Shown here: in pieces, positions 47,501-51,399 of the stretch
Position numbering within the stretch: the stretch's first letter is position 1
How the letters are laid out: each line of letters starts with the position of its first letter
Notes under the pieces: model-generated
What the model saw: only the letters and a program-made list of their open reading frames with translations
What the model was told of the DNA's origin: nothing
The model's database searches: none
Program-made: the position numbers and the translations under genes
Assembly: GCA_026874595.1 (NCBI GenBank)
Contig: CM049306.1
Location: 96,527,642-96,591,641 of the forward strand
From: Sipunculus nudus
Lineage: Eukaryota > Annelida > Sipuncula > Golfingiida > Sipunculidae
Direction of reading: 5' to 3'
DNA length: 64,000 nucleotides

Positions 47501-50500
47501 AAATGTCCAGTTGTAAAAGTAGAGCAAGCAGTGTGACAGACCAGGTCAGTTAATGTTACAAAAATTTCAAGTTGTAAAGGTAGAGTAAGCAGTGTGACAG
47601 ACCAGGTCAGTTAATGTTACAAAAATGTCCAGTTGTAAAAGTAGAGCAAGCAGTGTGACAGACCAGGTCAGTTAATGTTACAAAAATGTCCAGTTGTAAA
47701 AGTAGAGCAAGCAGTGTGACAGACCAGGTCAGTTAATGTTACAAAAATGTCCAGTTGTAAAAGTAGAGCAAGCAGTGTGACCGACCAGGTCAGTTAATGT
47801 TACAAAAATGTCCAGTTGTAAAAGTAGAGCAAGCAGTGTGACCGACCAGGTCAGTTAATGTTACAAAAATGTCCAGTTGTAAAGGTAGAGCAAGCAGTGT
47901 GACAGACCAGGTCAGTTAATGTTACAAAAATTTCAAGTTGTAAAGGTAGAGTAAGCAGTGTGACCGACCAGGTCAGTTAATGTTACAAAAATGTCCAGTT
48001 GTAAAAGTAGAGCAAGCAGTGTGACCGACCAGGTCAGTTAATGTTACAAAAATGTCCAGTTGTAAAAGTAGAGTAAGCAGTGTGACCGACCAGGTCAGTT
48101 AATGTTACAAAAATGTCCAGTTGTAAAAGTAGGTTAAAGTGATAGCTGTGTCGTGATTAGAGGTTAAGTTTACATCTATGTCATGATAAGAGGTTAAGGA
48201 GACATGTATGTCAGAAGAGTAGGTTATGTCATAATGAGAGGATAAGTTTACAACTATGTTATGATAAGAGGTTAAGGTGATAGCTGTGTTATGATAAGAG
48301 GTTAAGGAGACAGTTATGTTATGATAAGAGGTTAAAGTGACAGCCAAGTTATGGTAAGAGGTTAAGGAGACAGTTATGTTATGATAAGAGGTTAAGATGA
48401 CAGCTATGTTATGATAAGAGGTTAAGGAGACAGTTATGTTATGATAAGAGGTTAAGGAGACAGCTATGTTATGATGAGAGGTTAAGGAGACATCTTTGTT
48501 ATAATAAGAGGGTAAGGTGACAGCTATGTTCTGATAAGAGTTAAGGTGACAGCTATGTTATGATAAGAGGTTAAAGTGACAGCTGTGTTACGGTAAGAGG
48601 TTAAGGAGACAGTTATGTTATGATAAGAGGTTAAGATGACAGCTATGTTATGATAAGAGGTTAAGGAGACAGTTATGTTATGATAAGAGGTTAAGGAGAC
48701 AGCTGTGTTGTGATAAGAGGTTAAGGAGACAGCTTTGTTATGATAAGAGGGTAAGGTGACAGCTATGTTATGATAAGAGTTAAGGTGACAGCTATGTTAT
48801 GATTACAGGTTAAAGAGACAGCTTTGTTATGATCTGCTGACATTATCATATTCTCATGTTCTCTGCCAGGTCTGTTTATGATGCCCACGGTGTTCACTGA
48901 TGTCCAGGACCACATGTTCATAGCAATAGAGGAATCCTTTGGCCCTGTCATGGTTATCAGCAAGTTTGCTAAGGGGTGAGATAAATTTATGTTCAGACAT
49001 TTGTGGAATTTATAAGATGTCAATCACAGTTGTTGAATCATTATTGGCCCAACTTGATGAAAAAAATTACATGTTAGTTACAGTTACTTAAGGGCACATT
49101 TATAGTTATAAAATTATTTTTATAGATTTAAATTTCTTTAAATTAATTCATTGTAAGCTTTGGTGAAAAAAGGATGATTTGTAAATGTCCTTGATACATA
49201 TGTCACCATTTCTTTGTGTCCTTTAAGTTAATTCAAGAGGTTTCCATTTGAATGTGAGACGATAGTGTGACAAATTGACTTGTTCAGAACCAAGACCAAT
49301 AATGAACATTATTATGATGAAAAATGATAAAAATTTCACAGATACATTTTCAGAGGATACTGAGAAAATATATGTTTTATATAAGGTACTGTTTAAATGT
49401 GTAAAATATGCAAATCTACAATCTGCAGTCTTATCTGAAAATTAAAGGGTTTAACAATATTCACTGTTATCAGGTCTGGATTAACAGATCCTTTAAAAGG
49501 GGTATGTCAATAATGAAAATAATGAAATCTTGTGAGTAATTTGTGGCTACTTACACTACTGATAAAATATTAATAAATCTTTTGTCATTTATTGACAATA
49601 AGACTTGTGATTAAAGGGACCAAATCACCTAGCTGACTTTTCTAAATTAAAGGTAATTCCTTGGAGCTTTTATAAAAATAGGCCAGAAAACTTGGATATC
49701 ACCGCACACAGGCTGCTTGTTTTGTTTTTATCGACGTGTTTATAATATGTGGGGGCCTGCAAAAATAAAACAAATTAAACAAGGGCATCTGGCAGCAAAT
49801 CAGATAAGCCAGAGCTTTGCAAATGGCATTTTGCAACATGTGACCTTTTTACCTTCGCATTTCAACAACCTTCCACCTTAGGTTACATGTTTTTCCCGTT
49901 TGTAATCATTGCTGTGTTTACAAACATGTTGTTGATAAACAAGTTCACACATCCTTCAGGAAGGCCTTAAAAGAACTTTTCAAAACCAAAAATACCCTTT
50001 GATCATTAATATATACACAGAGGAAACCAGAAATAAAATTCTTTTTCTAAATGTAGGTGAATGGGCAACTTTAAGCTTCAGAGTGAAGCTCAGCTGTTTT
50101 CATTGCTCTTTCAGTGATATCGACGGATGTCTGCGCAGTGCCAACAACACAGAATTTGGTCTGGCATCAGGTGTGTTTACAAAAGACCTGAGCAAGGCCC
50201 TGCTGGTGGCTGACCGTCTGGAGGCTGGGACAGTATTTGTCAACACGTACAACAAGACAGATGTAGCTTCTCCCTTTGGTGGATTCAAACAGTCTGGTTT
50301 TGGTAAAGATCTAGGTGAGTCTTCTTACTTTGTAACCAGTATTTTAAATTATTGAAGCTGCTGCTCTTTGCTGTTAAAAACTGATTTGCAATCTCAAAGG
50401 TAAAAATGTAATTGAAATCAGATCCTTCTGCAGATTCTGATTTGAGGTAGATTTATTGTTATATCTGCAGCTGATTTTGGTACTCATAATTGGGTGTACT

Positions 50501-51187
50501 TGACATTCCTTTTCATAAAGTAAATTCAAAATTTTATATATTTTTTAGTGAGCTATTGCCATGCCTCATCAGTTATCCATTGTCCTTCATCTGTCCTCTG
50601 TCAGTCGCTGGACAGATTTTGGAGAAATCTTGAAGGGCCCAGGCACAGCAAAACAAATTTTGATTCACCATGATCATTTCAGCTAAGCTGGATGAAGTTC
50701 TCAGTTCTTGTGATGGCCCTTTATCTGTTGTCTGTCCAGCAGTATCATGGGAAATTTACTTGTTAGGCCTAGGAAATTTTAATAAGAATGTCTAATTGTA
50801 CAGAAAGGTTCTGGTAAATATATTTCATTGTGTCATAGAATTTACGCCTTATCTGTCATTATGCAATGTTTGAACAAATCAGACTAACCATTTCTTTAGA
50901 AATGTAAGTGACTTTTGCTCAATTTCATCATGTTTGGTGGATGTTGAATAAAATGTTTAAAAATTAAAAGATGTTAAATGGATTAAAATCTTTGTTGTCA
51001 TATGCAAAATTTTCACAGGTGATCATTGCATCCTTACCGATTTATTGAGAAGTATGTATGATTTTAATCTTTTTGAAAAGTGTTAACTTTTTGTCACATT
51101 AAAGTTAATTGACTGATTTTATTTTTTACAGGAAAAGAAGCTCTGAACGAATATTTGAAAACAAAGGCTGTGACAGTAGAATACTAA
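5478..51187 (+). CDS. ALDH1L2: Mitochondrial 10-formyltetrahydrofolate dehydrogenase (ALDH1L2), complete, 25 coding exons
   Basis: Converts 10-formyl-THF plus NADP+ to THF and CO2 in mitochondria. Exons: 5478-5522, 20757-20898, 27757-27991, 29345-29510, 29773-29874, 30247-30336, 30852-30986, 31440-31565, 31834-31922, 39147-39291, 39946-40065, 40664-40726, 41086-41150, 41846-41996, 42780-42850, 43336-43441, 43774-43861, 44458-44551, 45236-45335, 45960-46058, 46473-46546, 46781-46872, 48870-48975, 50115-50314, 51132-51187. All phases match and sum to 2,760 nt, 919 residues (vertebrate ALDH1L2 is about 920). Domains: leader 1-15; formyltransferase-like hydrolase from about 21 with H126 and D162; acyl-carrier-like domain with S372; aldehyde dehydrogenase with N591, K614, GFTGST (664-669), E690 and C724. 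The leader, and ALDH1L2-like stretches such as LLQRSCD and WTEIDGQ, favour the mitochondrial paralogue over ALDH1L1. Confidence 0.93.
5914..6397. mobile_element. MITE-like element with inverted termini (intron 1)
   Basis: Starts GGTCCTACTAAATACCAGAA and ends with the inverted form (CGGTATTTAGTAGGACC). The inner arms are also partly complementary (repeated GGTATTCTGGGATATTTC-type blocks). At 484 bp with no coding capacity it fits a non-autonomous DNA transposon. Target-site duplication is not clear, so the superfamily is open. Confidence 0.6.
6398..11898. other. ALDH1L2 intron 1, left part, no exon recognised
   Basis: AT-rich intronic sequence. It contains a TA/CA microsatellite at about 7400-7480 and a direct duplication of a ~100-bp block (about 8467-8550 and 8556-8640, sharing GCATTCTAATGATCATTAC). 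The short ORFs here show no codon or family signal. Confidence 0.4.
7400..7480. repeat. TA/CA microsatellite
   Basis: Alternating purine-pyrimidine tract (TG)n, (CA)n and (TA)n with short interruptions, in intron 1. Confidence 0.8.
11899..12341. mobile_element. MITE copy A with TTTTACCC termini
   Basis: Begins CAGGTTTCACATTTTACCC and ends GGGTAAAATCTGTGAACCCTG, an imperfect terminal inverted repeat. Homologous to 13668-14040 over the interior (TTGCTTTTA...CAGGACTTAAG...TGGTCAGCAGAAG). Non-coding. Confidence 0.65.
12658..13641. mobile_element. Pogo/Tigger-like non-autonomous DNA transposon
   Basis: Begins CAGTGAAACTCC and ends GGAGTTTCACTG, a perfect 12-bp inverted terminus flanked by TA on both sides (12656-12657 and 13642-13643). 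CAGT-type ends with a TA target are typical of the pogo/Tigger branch of Tc1-mariner. The inner flanks carry repeated TGAGTTGTCC motifs. 984 bp with no transposase ORF. Confidence 0.72.
13668..14040. mobile_element. MITE copy B (same family as 11899-12341)
   Basis: Shares with copy A the TTTTACCCAGGTTTTACC start, the GTTTATTTGCTTTTA core and the GGTAAAACC...TGTGAAC end. The two copies flank the pogo-like element at 12658-13641. Confidence 0.6.
15100..16730. repeat. Degenerate ~50-65-bp tandem array in intron 1
   Basis: More than 20 diverged units with a shared core such as AACAGGTGGATGTTGACTTC, ACAGCTGTAC and GTACAGTGCATGGTTG. Two units carry the same ~80-bp insert containing TATTTAAAGT and ACATTAGCACTAAAG (16050-16115 and 16375-16440), so multi-unit segments have also duplicated. 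Confidence 0.8.
16731..20756. other. ALDH1L2 intron 1, right part
   Basis: No coding exon recognised. A consensus donor GGAG|GTAAGT at 17664/17665 could end a 5' noncoding exon that would splice to exon 2, but nothing else supports it. A short CAGTGAAACCTG fragment near 18384 resembles the pogo-like termini. Confidence 0.3.
20757..20898 (+). CDS. ALDH1L2: ALDH1L2 exon 2: start of the hydrolase domain
   Basis: Acceptor TTTCAG|ATT and donor CTAG|GTCAGT, phase 0 in and phase 1 out. Encodes INFDK followed by [17 protein letters not shown] and ends with the DPL of the formyl-THF hydrolase fold. The internal ATG at 20772 (A at -3) could start a leaderless form. The donor region is the seed of the ~50-bp array that follows. 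Confidence 0.93.
20882..21645. repeat. ~50-bp tandem array seeded on the exon 2 donor
   Basis: About 15 imperfect units of 49-50 bp. Each contains a version of the exon 2 end and donor (GCTGATCCACTAG|GTCAGTG) followed by TCAATTCTATCAGGTCTCAG. The first unit overlaps the real exon/intron border at 20898. Later units vary the donor (GTAAGT at about 21383, GTCCGT near 21632). Confidence 0.85.
21709..21859 (-). repeat. TRIM LTR 1 with tRNA-like A and B boxes
   Basis: On the minus strand 21807-21788 reads TAGCTAAGCGGTTGGTACGC (A box) and 21765-21753 reads GGGTTCGACTCCC (B box), with GGACTTGTGTG between them like an anticodon region. Termini are TGTTAC...GTAACA. Confidence 0.7.
21963..22653. mobile_element. 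691-bp insertion in the TRIM internal region, 8-bp target duplication
   Basis: The direct repeat GTCATTCC occurs at 21955-21962 and 22654-22661. The paralogous 119-bp internal region (22834-22952) carries only one copy at the matching site, so it shows the empty state. An 8-bp duplication suggests a hAT-like element or similar. Clear terminal inverted repeats are not seen (CTTGCGCT occurs near both ends). Richer in CpG than its surroundings; no gene recognised. Confidence 0.5.
22678..22833 (-). repeat. TRIM LTR 2
   Basis: 156 bp with TGTTAC/GTAACA termini. The A box (TAGCGAAGCAGTTGGTACGC) and B box (GGGTTTGAATCCC) are both present. It is flanked by a tRNA-Pro-type primer site three bases away at 22657-22674. 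Confidence 0.7.
22953..23053 (-). repeat. TRIM LTR 3, first part (interrupted by Ty3-like element)
   Basis: 101 bp of the third LTR including A and B boxes, cut at CTAAC (23049-23053). It resumes at 27198-27252 and together they make 156 bp. Confidence 0.7.
23054..23238 (-). repeat. 3' LTR of the Ty3-like element
   Basis: 185 bp copy at the downstream end of the element, preceded on the coding strand by the purine tract at 23250-23239. Confidence 0.9.
23387..26992 (-). CDS. Gag-Pol polyprotein of the Ty3-like retrotransposon
   Basis: Single 1,201-residue ORF whose start is 15 bases from the 5' LTR. Order: gag-like N-terminus (1-230), CCHC zinc knuckle [14 protein letters not shown] (243-256), aspartic protease [12 protein letters not shown] (302-313) with LLGHDFL, reverse transcriptase (about 430-620; [10 protein letters not shown] and YAYVDN), RNase H (about 710-830; ETDAS and LVTDQRS), integrase HHCC zinc finger (848-885) and DDE core (D912, D970, E1006). 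RNase H before integrase identifies the Ty3/gypsy order. The RT box is YVDN rather than YVDD. No frameshift separates gag and pol, as in single-ORF elements such as Tf1. No envelope-like ORF follows. Confidence 0.93.
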   Translation of the reverse strand: MERLLRPQVFEIDLSHPEAAKRWTHFYRTFENFIGVIKPEKGTDMEIMKLKTLINYISADVFDFIAEAETYTAAIKMLNTLYVKPKNEVFARHVLATRRQEATESLDAYMQVLKSLSKECNFQAVDADQNRNDYIRDAFINGLQSNSIRQRLLENTTLTLQTAFDQARSLESAQKQSATYHSSSYMLNAATNKPLSTGKESSLFPDECDSRPSDNLMAAATNKSSCGNPRHPRSRCPARDEVCHRCQKKGHFPKVCRSAPSKNASAIVPSTLATVTATTGTSNLQRTLVKCKLNGQYETVVLLDTGSSDSYIDTELVKQLNIDLIPCLSKVKMADSSLNVDTEGYCYVTISLLGQEYTQVKLLVLKSLCAPVLLGHDFLGQHSSLEVGFGGSRPPLRLNSVTPASVSAPPLFKHLTADCHPIAVKSRRFSEEDRNFIRQEVNRLLEHKIIEHSESPWRAQVLVTKDERHKKRMVVDYSQTINRFTQLDAYPLPRIDEMIENITQFRIFTTLDLKSAYHQVPILEQEKHFSGFEADGKLYQFTRIPFGVTNGVAAFQRTIDNIIAEKKLCRTYAYVDNVTVCGMNQQEHDDNLQKFLQVANQKKLEFNETKTVYSTETLNILGYTVSHGSYRPDPERLRPLLEIPLPQTKKERERLLGMFSYYAQWIQNFSTKVHPLVSSQSFPLAKEAVEAFRALKQDISSAVVVTVDRDVPLVVETDASEFAIAATLNKNGRPVAFFSRTLNASERRHPAVEKEAYAIVEALRKWKHYLLGNHFQLVTDQRSVSFMFDKQNRGKIKNEKLQRWRIELASYSYDIVYRSGEKNVAPDTFSRIQCSMDTSDEKTLKHLHESLCHPGVTRMIHFVKCRNLPYSVDDIRKLCSSCPVCAELKPRYQKFQGKLVKATQPLERLNIDFKGPLPSSTKNRYLLVVIDEYSRFPWAYPCPNVDADSVIKCLTSLFSTFGLPAYIHSDRGTAFMSSELTNFLHSRGVATSRTTAYNPQGNGQTERYNGVIWKAVNLALRSHDLPVAAWEHMLPDVLHSLRSLLCTATNATPHERMFGHQRRSVSGSSVPTWLTKPGKVLLRRHVRASKYEPLVEEVDLLQAANPAYANVRLPDGGETTVSVRHLAPRGDPSPSTVGNEESALPDVTDRDHESANKDAVTPSAPVTAQPETLTPFLQTEQSVNFPADSVPARCTRSGQEY
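26992..27006 (-). promoter_or_regulatory. Putative self-priming site of the Ty3-like element
   Basis: On the coding strand this reads TTTAATCATCAGAAA, one base after the 5' LTR and sharing its last base with the start codon. It is a perfect 15-base complement of 27081-27067 in the LTR, with a 60-base loop. No TGG-type tRNA primer site is present. Confidence 0.6.
27008..27192 (-). repeat. 5' LTR of the Ty3-like element
   Basis: 185 bp, identical to 23054-23238. On the coding strand it starts TGTTGTGACC and ends CAATCACCACA. The segment 27081-27067 is complementary to the leader 27006-26992. A TTCAGTTTTC initiator-like motif lies just upstream of that segment. Confidence 0.9.
27198..27252 (-). 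repeat. TRIM LTR 3, second part
   Basis: 55 bp that complete the third LTR after the inserted element. It follows the second CTAAC target copy (27193-27197) and ends in GTAACA. Confidence 0.7.
27258..27756. other. Intron 2, right end
   Basis: Unremarkable AT-rich intronic DNA. There is a short direct repeat of the AATGTAATCC type at about 27665-27710 before exon 3. Confidence 0.4.
27757..27991 (+). CDS. ALDH1L2: ALDH1L2 exon 3: hydrolase core with catalytic His
   Basis: Acceptor TTACAG, donor AACTG|GTGAGT, phases 1 in and 2 out. Encodes [14 protein letters not shown] and [19 protein letters not shown]126 (106 counted from the internal Met) is the catalytic His of the hydrolase. Confidence 0.95.
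28022..28062 (+). repeat. Diverged copy of the exon 3 donor junction in intron 3
   Basis: GTGGAGCCTTAGCCCTAAAA followed by TAGTGAATG resembles the end of exon 3 plus its donor (GGAGCCTCAGCCATCAACTG|GTGAGTGG), about 60 bases downstream. Roughly four of five bases match. Confidence 0.45.
29345..29510 (+). CDS. ALDH1L2: ALDH1L2 exon 4: hydrolase active-site Asp
   Basis: Acceptor CACTAG|GACACT, donor ATG|GTAAGA, phase 2 in and 0 out. Encodes [21 protein letters not shown]162 (142 from the internal Met) is the catalytic Asp of 10-formyl-THF hydrolases. Confidence 0.95.
29773..29874 (+). CDS. ALDH1L2: ALDH1L2 exon 5
   Basis: Acceptor TGTCAG|GGT, donor AAG|GTCAGT, phase 0 at both ends, 34 codons. 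Encodes the conserved [13 protein letters not shown] segment of the formyltransferase fold. Confidence 0.94.
30247..30336 (+). CDS. ALDH1L2: ALDH1L2 exon 6
   Basis: Acceptor TATCAG|ATT, donor CAG|GTAATG, phase 0 at both ends, 30 codons. Encodes [20 protein letters not shown], the start of the formyltransferase C-terminal subdomain. Confidence 0.95.
30852..30986 (+). CDS. ALDH1L2: ALDH1L2 exon 7
   Basis: Acceptor TTTTCAG|GAG, donor ATG|GTAATT, phase 0 at both ends, 45 codons. Encodes [10 protein letters not shown], then [18 protein letters not shown] of the formyltransferase C-terminal beta-barrel. Confidence 0.93.
31440..31565 (+). CDS. ALDH1L2: ALDH1L2 exon 8: linker to carrier domain
   Basis: A long pyrimidine tract precedes TTTCAG|TTA. 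The donor is ATG|GTCAGT. Phase 0 at both ends, 42 codons. Encodes [15 protein letters not shown] and an acidic [11 protein letters not shown] helix leading into the acyl-carrier-like domain. Confidence 0.93.
31834..31922 (+). CDS. ALDH1L2: ALDH1L2 exon 9: phosphopantetheine serine
   Basis: Acceptor TTTGAAG|GAA, donor TCAG|GTGAGC, phase 0 in and 2 out. Encodes [18 protein letters not shown]372 is the 4'-phosphopantetheine attachment site that carries the formyl group from the hydrolase to the dehydrogenase. Confidence 0.94.
32085..39146. repeat. 7-kb satellite of 29-bp units filling intron 9
   Basis: About 243 units of exactly 29 bp with core AGATCTGTGGACTTCTGTA followed by TAATGGTAAC, TAATGGTAAG or TAATGTTAAC. 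Variant units recur at 3,190 bp (110 units) and at 1,247 bp (43 units), so large blocks were duplicated. The last, diverged unit (AGTGGACTCCGTTTAATATT then GACAG) is the functional acceptor of exon 10. Many units contain ATGGTAAGAG, a good donor look-alike, and GTTAACAG, an acceptor look-alike. Confidence 0.95.
32335..38680. repeat. 3,190-bp higher-order duplication within the satellite
   Basis: Block about 32335-35500 reappears at about 35525-38680 in the same order. Shared markers: GTTGACTTC at 32511/35701, AATAATAAGAG at about 33337/36527 and TGTGTACTTC at 33641/36831. At least one base differs (34705 A versus 37895 T). Inside each copy, markers with CTATACAATGTTAGCAG recur 1,247 bp apart (about 33850/35097 and 37040/38287). 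Confidence 0.88.
39147..39291 (+). CDS. ALDH1L2: ALDH1L2 exon 10: end of carrier domain
   Basis: Acceptor ATTGACAG|GTTGG, donor GCT|GTAAGT, phase 2 in and 0 out. Encodes [20 protein letters not shown]. The acceptor is itself a diverged last unit of the 29-bp satellite filling intron 9. Confidence 0.94.
39470..39496. repeat. Poly-C/poly-A tract
   Basis: A run of about 13 C directly followed by about 14 A in intron 10. Such runs are prone to slippage and sequencing error. Confidence 0.8.
39852..39880 (+). repeat. Copy of an exon 11 segment in intron 10
   Basis: ACATAGATATTTCATTCACT followed by CACCAG matches exon 11 bases at about 39965-39993 with only about three differences, 113 bases upstream. 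Confidence 0.6.
39946..40065 (+). CDS. ALDH1L2: ALDH1L2 exon 11: start of the dehydrogenase domain
   Basis: Acceptor TTTTCAG|ATTG, donor TCT|GTAAGT, 40 codons, phase 0 at both ends. Encodes [20 protein letters not shown] and the TINPNDES strand at the start of the ALDH fold. Confidence 0.94.
40516..40663 (+). repeat. Tandem copies of the exon 12 acceptor and exon head
   Basis: AG borders at 40552, 40603 and the true one at 40663 are followed by GTAATATGCAAGATGG, GTGGTATGTGAGGTGG and GTGATATGTAAGGTGG. A shorter, weaker copy follows the AG at 40516. Spacing is 51 and 60 bases. Confidence 0.7.
40664..40726 (+). CDS. ALDH1L2: ALDH1L2 exon 12
   Basis: 21 codons, phase 0 at both ends. Acceptor AATTACAG|GTG, donor GAG|GTGAGG. 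Encodes [20 protein letters not shown]. The intron just upstream holds two or three diverged copies of this acceptor and exon head. Confidence 0.93.
41086..41150 (+). CDS. ALDH1L2: ALDH1L2 exon 13
   Basis: Acceptor TTTGTAG|AAA, donor CAA|GTAAGG, phase 0 in and 2 out. Encodes [17 protein letters not shown], the conserved ALDH helix before the R-LMY segment. Confidence 0.94.
41478..41650 (+). repeat. Diverged copies of the exon 14 acceptor and exon head in intron 13
   Basis: TTGCAGACTTGATGATTTCA, TTTAGACTAATGATTTCAT and TTTAGACTTGCATAGAATCA resemble the true border TTGTAGACTTGCTGATCTCA at 41846. Two further TTTTAG-ended pieces lie between. All are 190-370 bases upstream of the exon. Confidence 0.55.
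41846..41996 (+). CDS. ALDH1L2: ALDH1L2 exon 14
   Basis: Acceptor TTTGTAG|ACTTG, donor GAG|GTAAGT, phase 2 in and 0 out. Encodes [18 protein letters not shown] and [10 protein letters not shown] of the ALDH fold. Confidence 0.95.
42780..42850 (+). CDS. ALDH1L2: ALDH1L2 exon 15
   Basis: Acceptor TTTTCAG|GGC, donor TTGG|GTAAGT, phase 0 in and 2 out. Encodes [20 protein letters not shown] followed by EPIG. Confidence 0.95.
43336..43441 (+). CDS. ALDH1L2: ALDH1L2 exon 16: cofactor/active-site Asn and Lys
   Basis: Acceptor ATTTCAG|TGT, donor CAG|GTAATC, phase 2 in and 0 out. Encodes [16 protein letters not shown] and [12 protein letters not shown]591 stabilises the thiohemiacetal and K614 contacts NADP+ in this family. 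Confidence 0.95.
43774..43861 (+). CDS. ALDH1L2: ALDH1L2 exon 17
   Basis: Acceptor ATCTCAG|GTG, donor TCAG|GTGAGC, phase 0 in and 1 out. Encodes [20 protein letters not shown] then PGSG. Confidence 0.95.
44458..44551 (+). CDS. ALDH1L2: ALDH1L2 exon 18: nucleotide-binding segment
   Basis: Acceptor GTTGCAG|GCT, donor AAAG|GTAGCC (a weaker donor than the others), phase 1 in and 2 out. Encodes [18 protein letters not shown] with the GFTGST cofactor motif at 664-669. Confidence 0.93.
45236..45335 (+). CDS. ALDH1L2: ALDH1L2 exon 19: general-base Glu
   Basis: Acceptor TTACAG|TTG, donor ATG|GTAAGG, phase 2 in and 0 out. Encodes [19 protein letters not shown]690 is the ALDH general base. Confidence 0.95.
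45960..46058 (+). CDS. ALDH1L2: ALDH1L2 exon 20: catalytic Cys
   Basis: Acceptor TTTGCAG|GGT, donor ATT|GTAAGT, phase 0 at both ends. Encodes [21 protein letters not shown]724 is the dehydrogenase nucleophile. Confidence 0.95.
46084..46118 (+). repeat. Diverged copy of the exon 20 end in intron 20
   Basis: AAGACACTGGTGATGAGCAT and onward resembles the exon 20 end at 46027-46061 (AAGACATCCATGATGAATAT...), offset 57 bases. About two thirds of positions match by eye. Confidence 0.4.
46300..46472 (+). repeat. 32-33-bp array of acceptor copies before exon 21
   Basis: Five successive units end CTTGATTGACAG (46342), CTTGATTGACAT (46374), CTTGATTTGCAG (46406), GTTGAATTGCAG (46439) and the true CTTGATTTACAG (46472), at spacings of 32, 32, 33 and 33. 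Four of the five keep AG. Confidence 0.72.
46473..46546 (+). CDS. ALDH1L2: ALDH1L2 exon 21
   Basis: Acceptor ATTTACAG|GTA, donor CCG|GTCAGC, phase 0 in and 2 out. Encodes [20 protein letters not shown]. It is preceded by a small array of acceptor-like copies. Confidence 0.94.
46781..46872 (+). CDS. ALDH1L2: ALDH1L2 exon 22
   Basis: Acceptor TTTGTAG|GGC, donor CCAG|GTCAGT, phase 2 in and 1 out. Encodes [20 protein letters not shown]. The last 20 or so exon bases and the donor recur in every unit of the following 61-bp array. Confidence 0.93.
46851..48133. repeat. 61-bp tandem array seeded on the exon 22 donor
   Basis: 21 units including the real junction. Each carries about 20 bases of exon 22 end (CAGTGTGACAGACCAG or the ACCGACCAG variant), the donor GTCAGT, then TTAATGTTACAAAAATGTCC. 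Spacing is 61 except one unit of 62. Variants such as TTTCAAG recur 366 bp (six units) apart at 47565 and 47931. Confidence 0.93.
48134..48830. repeat. 30-bp tandem array in intron 22
   Basis: About 23 units of 29-30 bp with the pattern GATAAGAGGTTAAGGAGACA followed by GTTATGTTAT, directly abutting the 61-bp array. It ends about 40 bases before the acceptor of exon 23. A two-unit (60-bp) alternation of GTGACAGCT and GAGACAGTT is visible. Confidence 0.9.
48870..48975 (+). CDS. ALDH1L2: ALDH1L2 exon 23
   Basis: Acceptor TGCCAG|GTCTG, donor AAGG|GTGAGA, phase 1 in and 2 out. Encodes [20 protein letters not shown] followed by PVMVISKF. The ESFGP motif is intact. Confidence 0.94.
48976..50114. 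other. ALDH1L2 intron 23
   Basis: AT-rich intron of about 1.1 kb with no repeat array and no second exon seen. Confidence 0.5.
50115..50314 (+). CDS. ALDH1L2: ALDH1L2 exon 24
   Basis: Acceptor TTTCAG|TGA, donor CTAG|GTGAGT, phase 2 in and 1 out. Encodes [20 protein letters not shown], then [13 protein letters not shown] and [14 protein letters not shown], the hallmark end of the ALDH domain. Confidence 0.95.
51132..51187 (+). CDS. ALDH1L2: ALDH1L2 exon 25: C-terminus and stop
   Basis: Acceptor TTTACAG|GAA. Encodes [17 protein letters not shown] followed by TAA at 51185-51187. The C-terminal strand matches other ALDH1L proteins. Confidence 0.95.
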
Positions 51188-51388
51188 ATATTGTCAACAG
51201 TGACTCTCTGTTACCCAGATCCTGCTCAATCCCCTCCAGTCAACACGACTCCTCATGTCAGGTTTTGATGTTATCAGTTACACAAACCTCATGTAAATGT
51301 TGCATGTTACCATCTCAGAGCCTTTCATTGTGACAGACTGTTGTTGAAAATGTGATACGCTGGAAGATCTTCACAAAATCTGATGCTC

Positions 51389-51394
51389 AATAAA
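51389..51394 (+). terminator. ALDH1L2 polyadenylation signal AATAAA
   Basis: First canonical AATAAA after the stop codon, 202 bases downstream, followed by a GT-containing stretch. A second candidate AATAAA lies near 51625. Which one is used is not visible from sequence. Confidence 0.5.
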
Positions 51395-51399
51395 CCTGG

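Noticed and set aside
48105-48347. 80-codon minus-strand ORF with a TSYHN repeat
   Set aside because: Product of the 30-bp array, whose length is a multiple of three. No sign of a gene.
20772-51187. Calling the gene cytosolic ALDH1L1 from the internal Met
   Set aside because: An in-phase mitochondrial leader exon exists at 5478-5522, and family-specific stretches match ALDH1L2 better. The leaderless form is kept only as a possible isoform.
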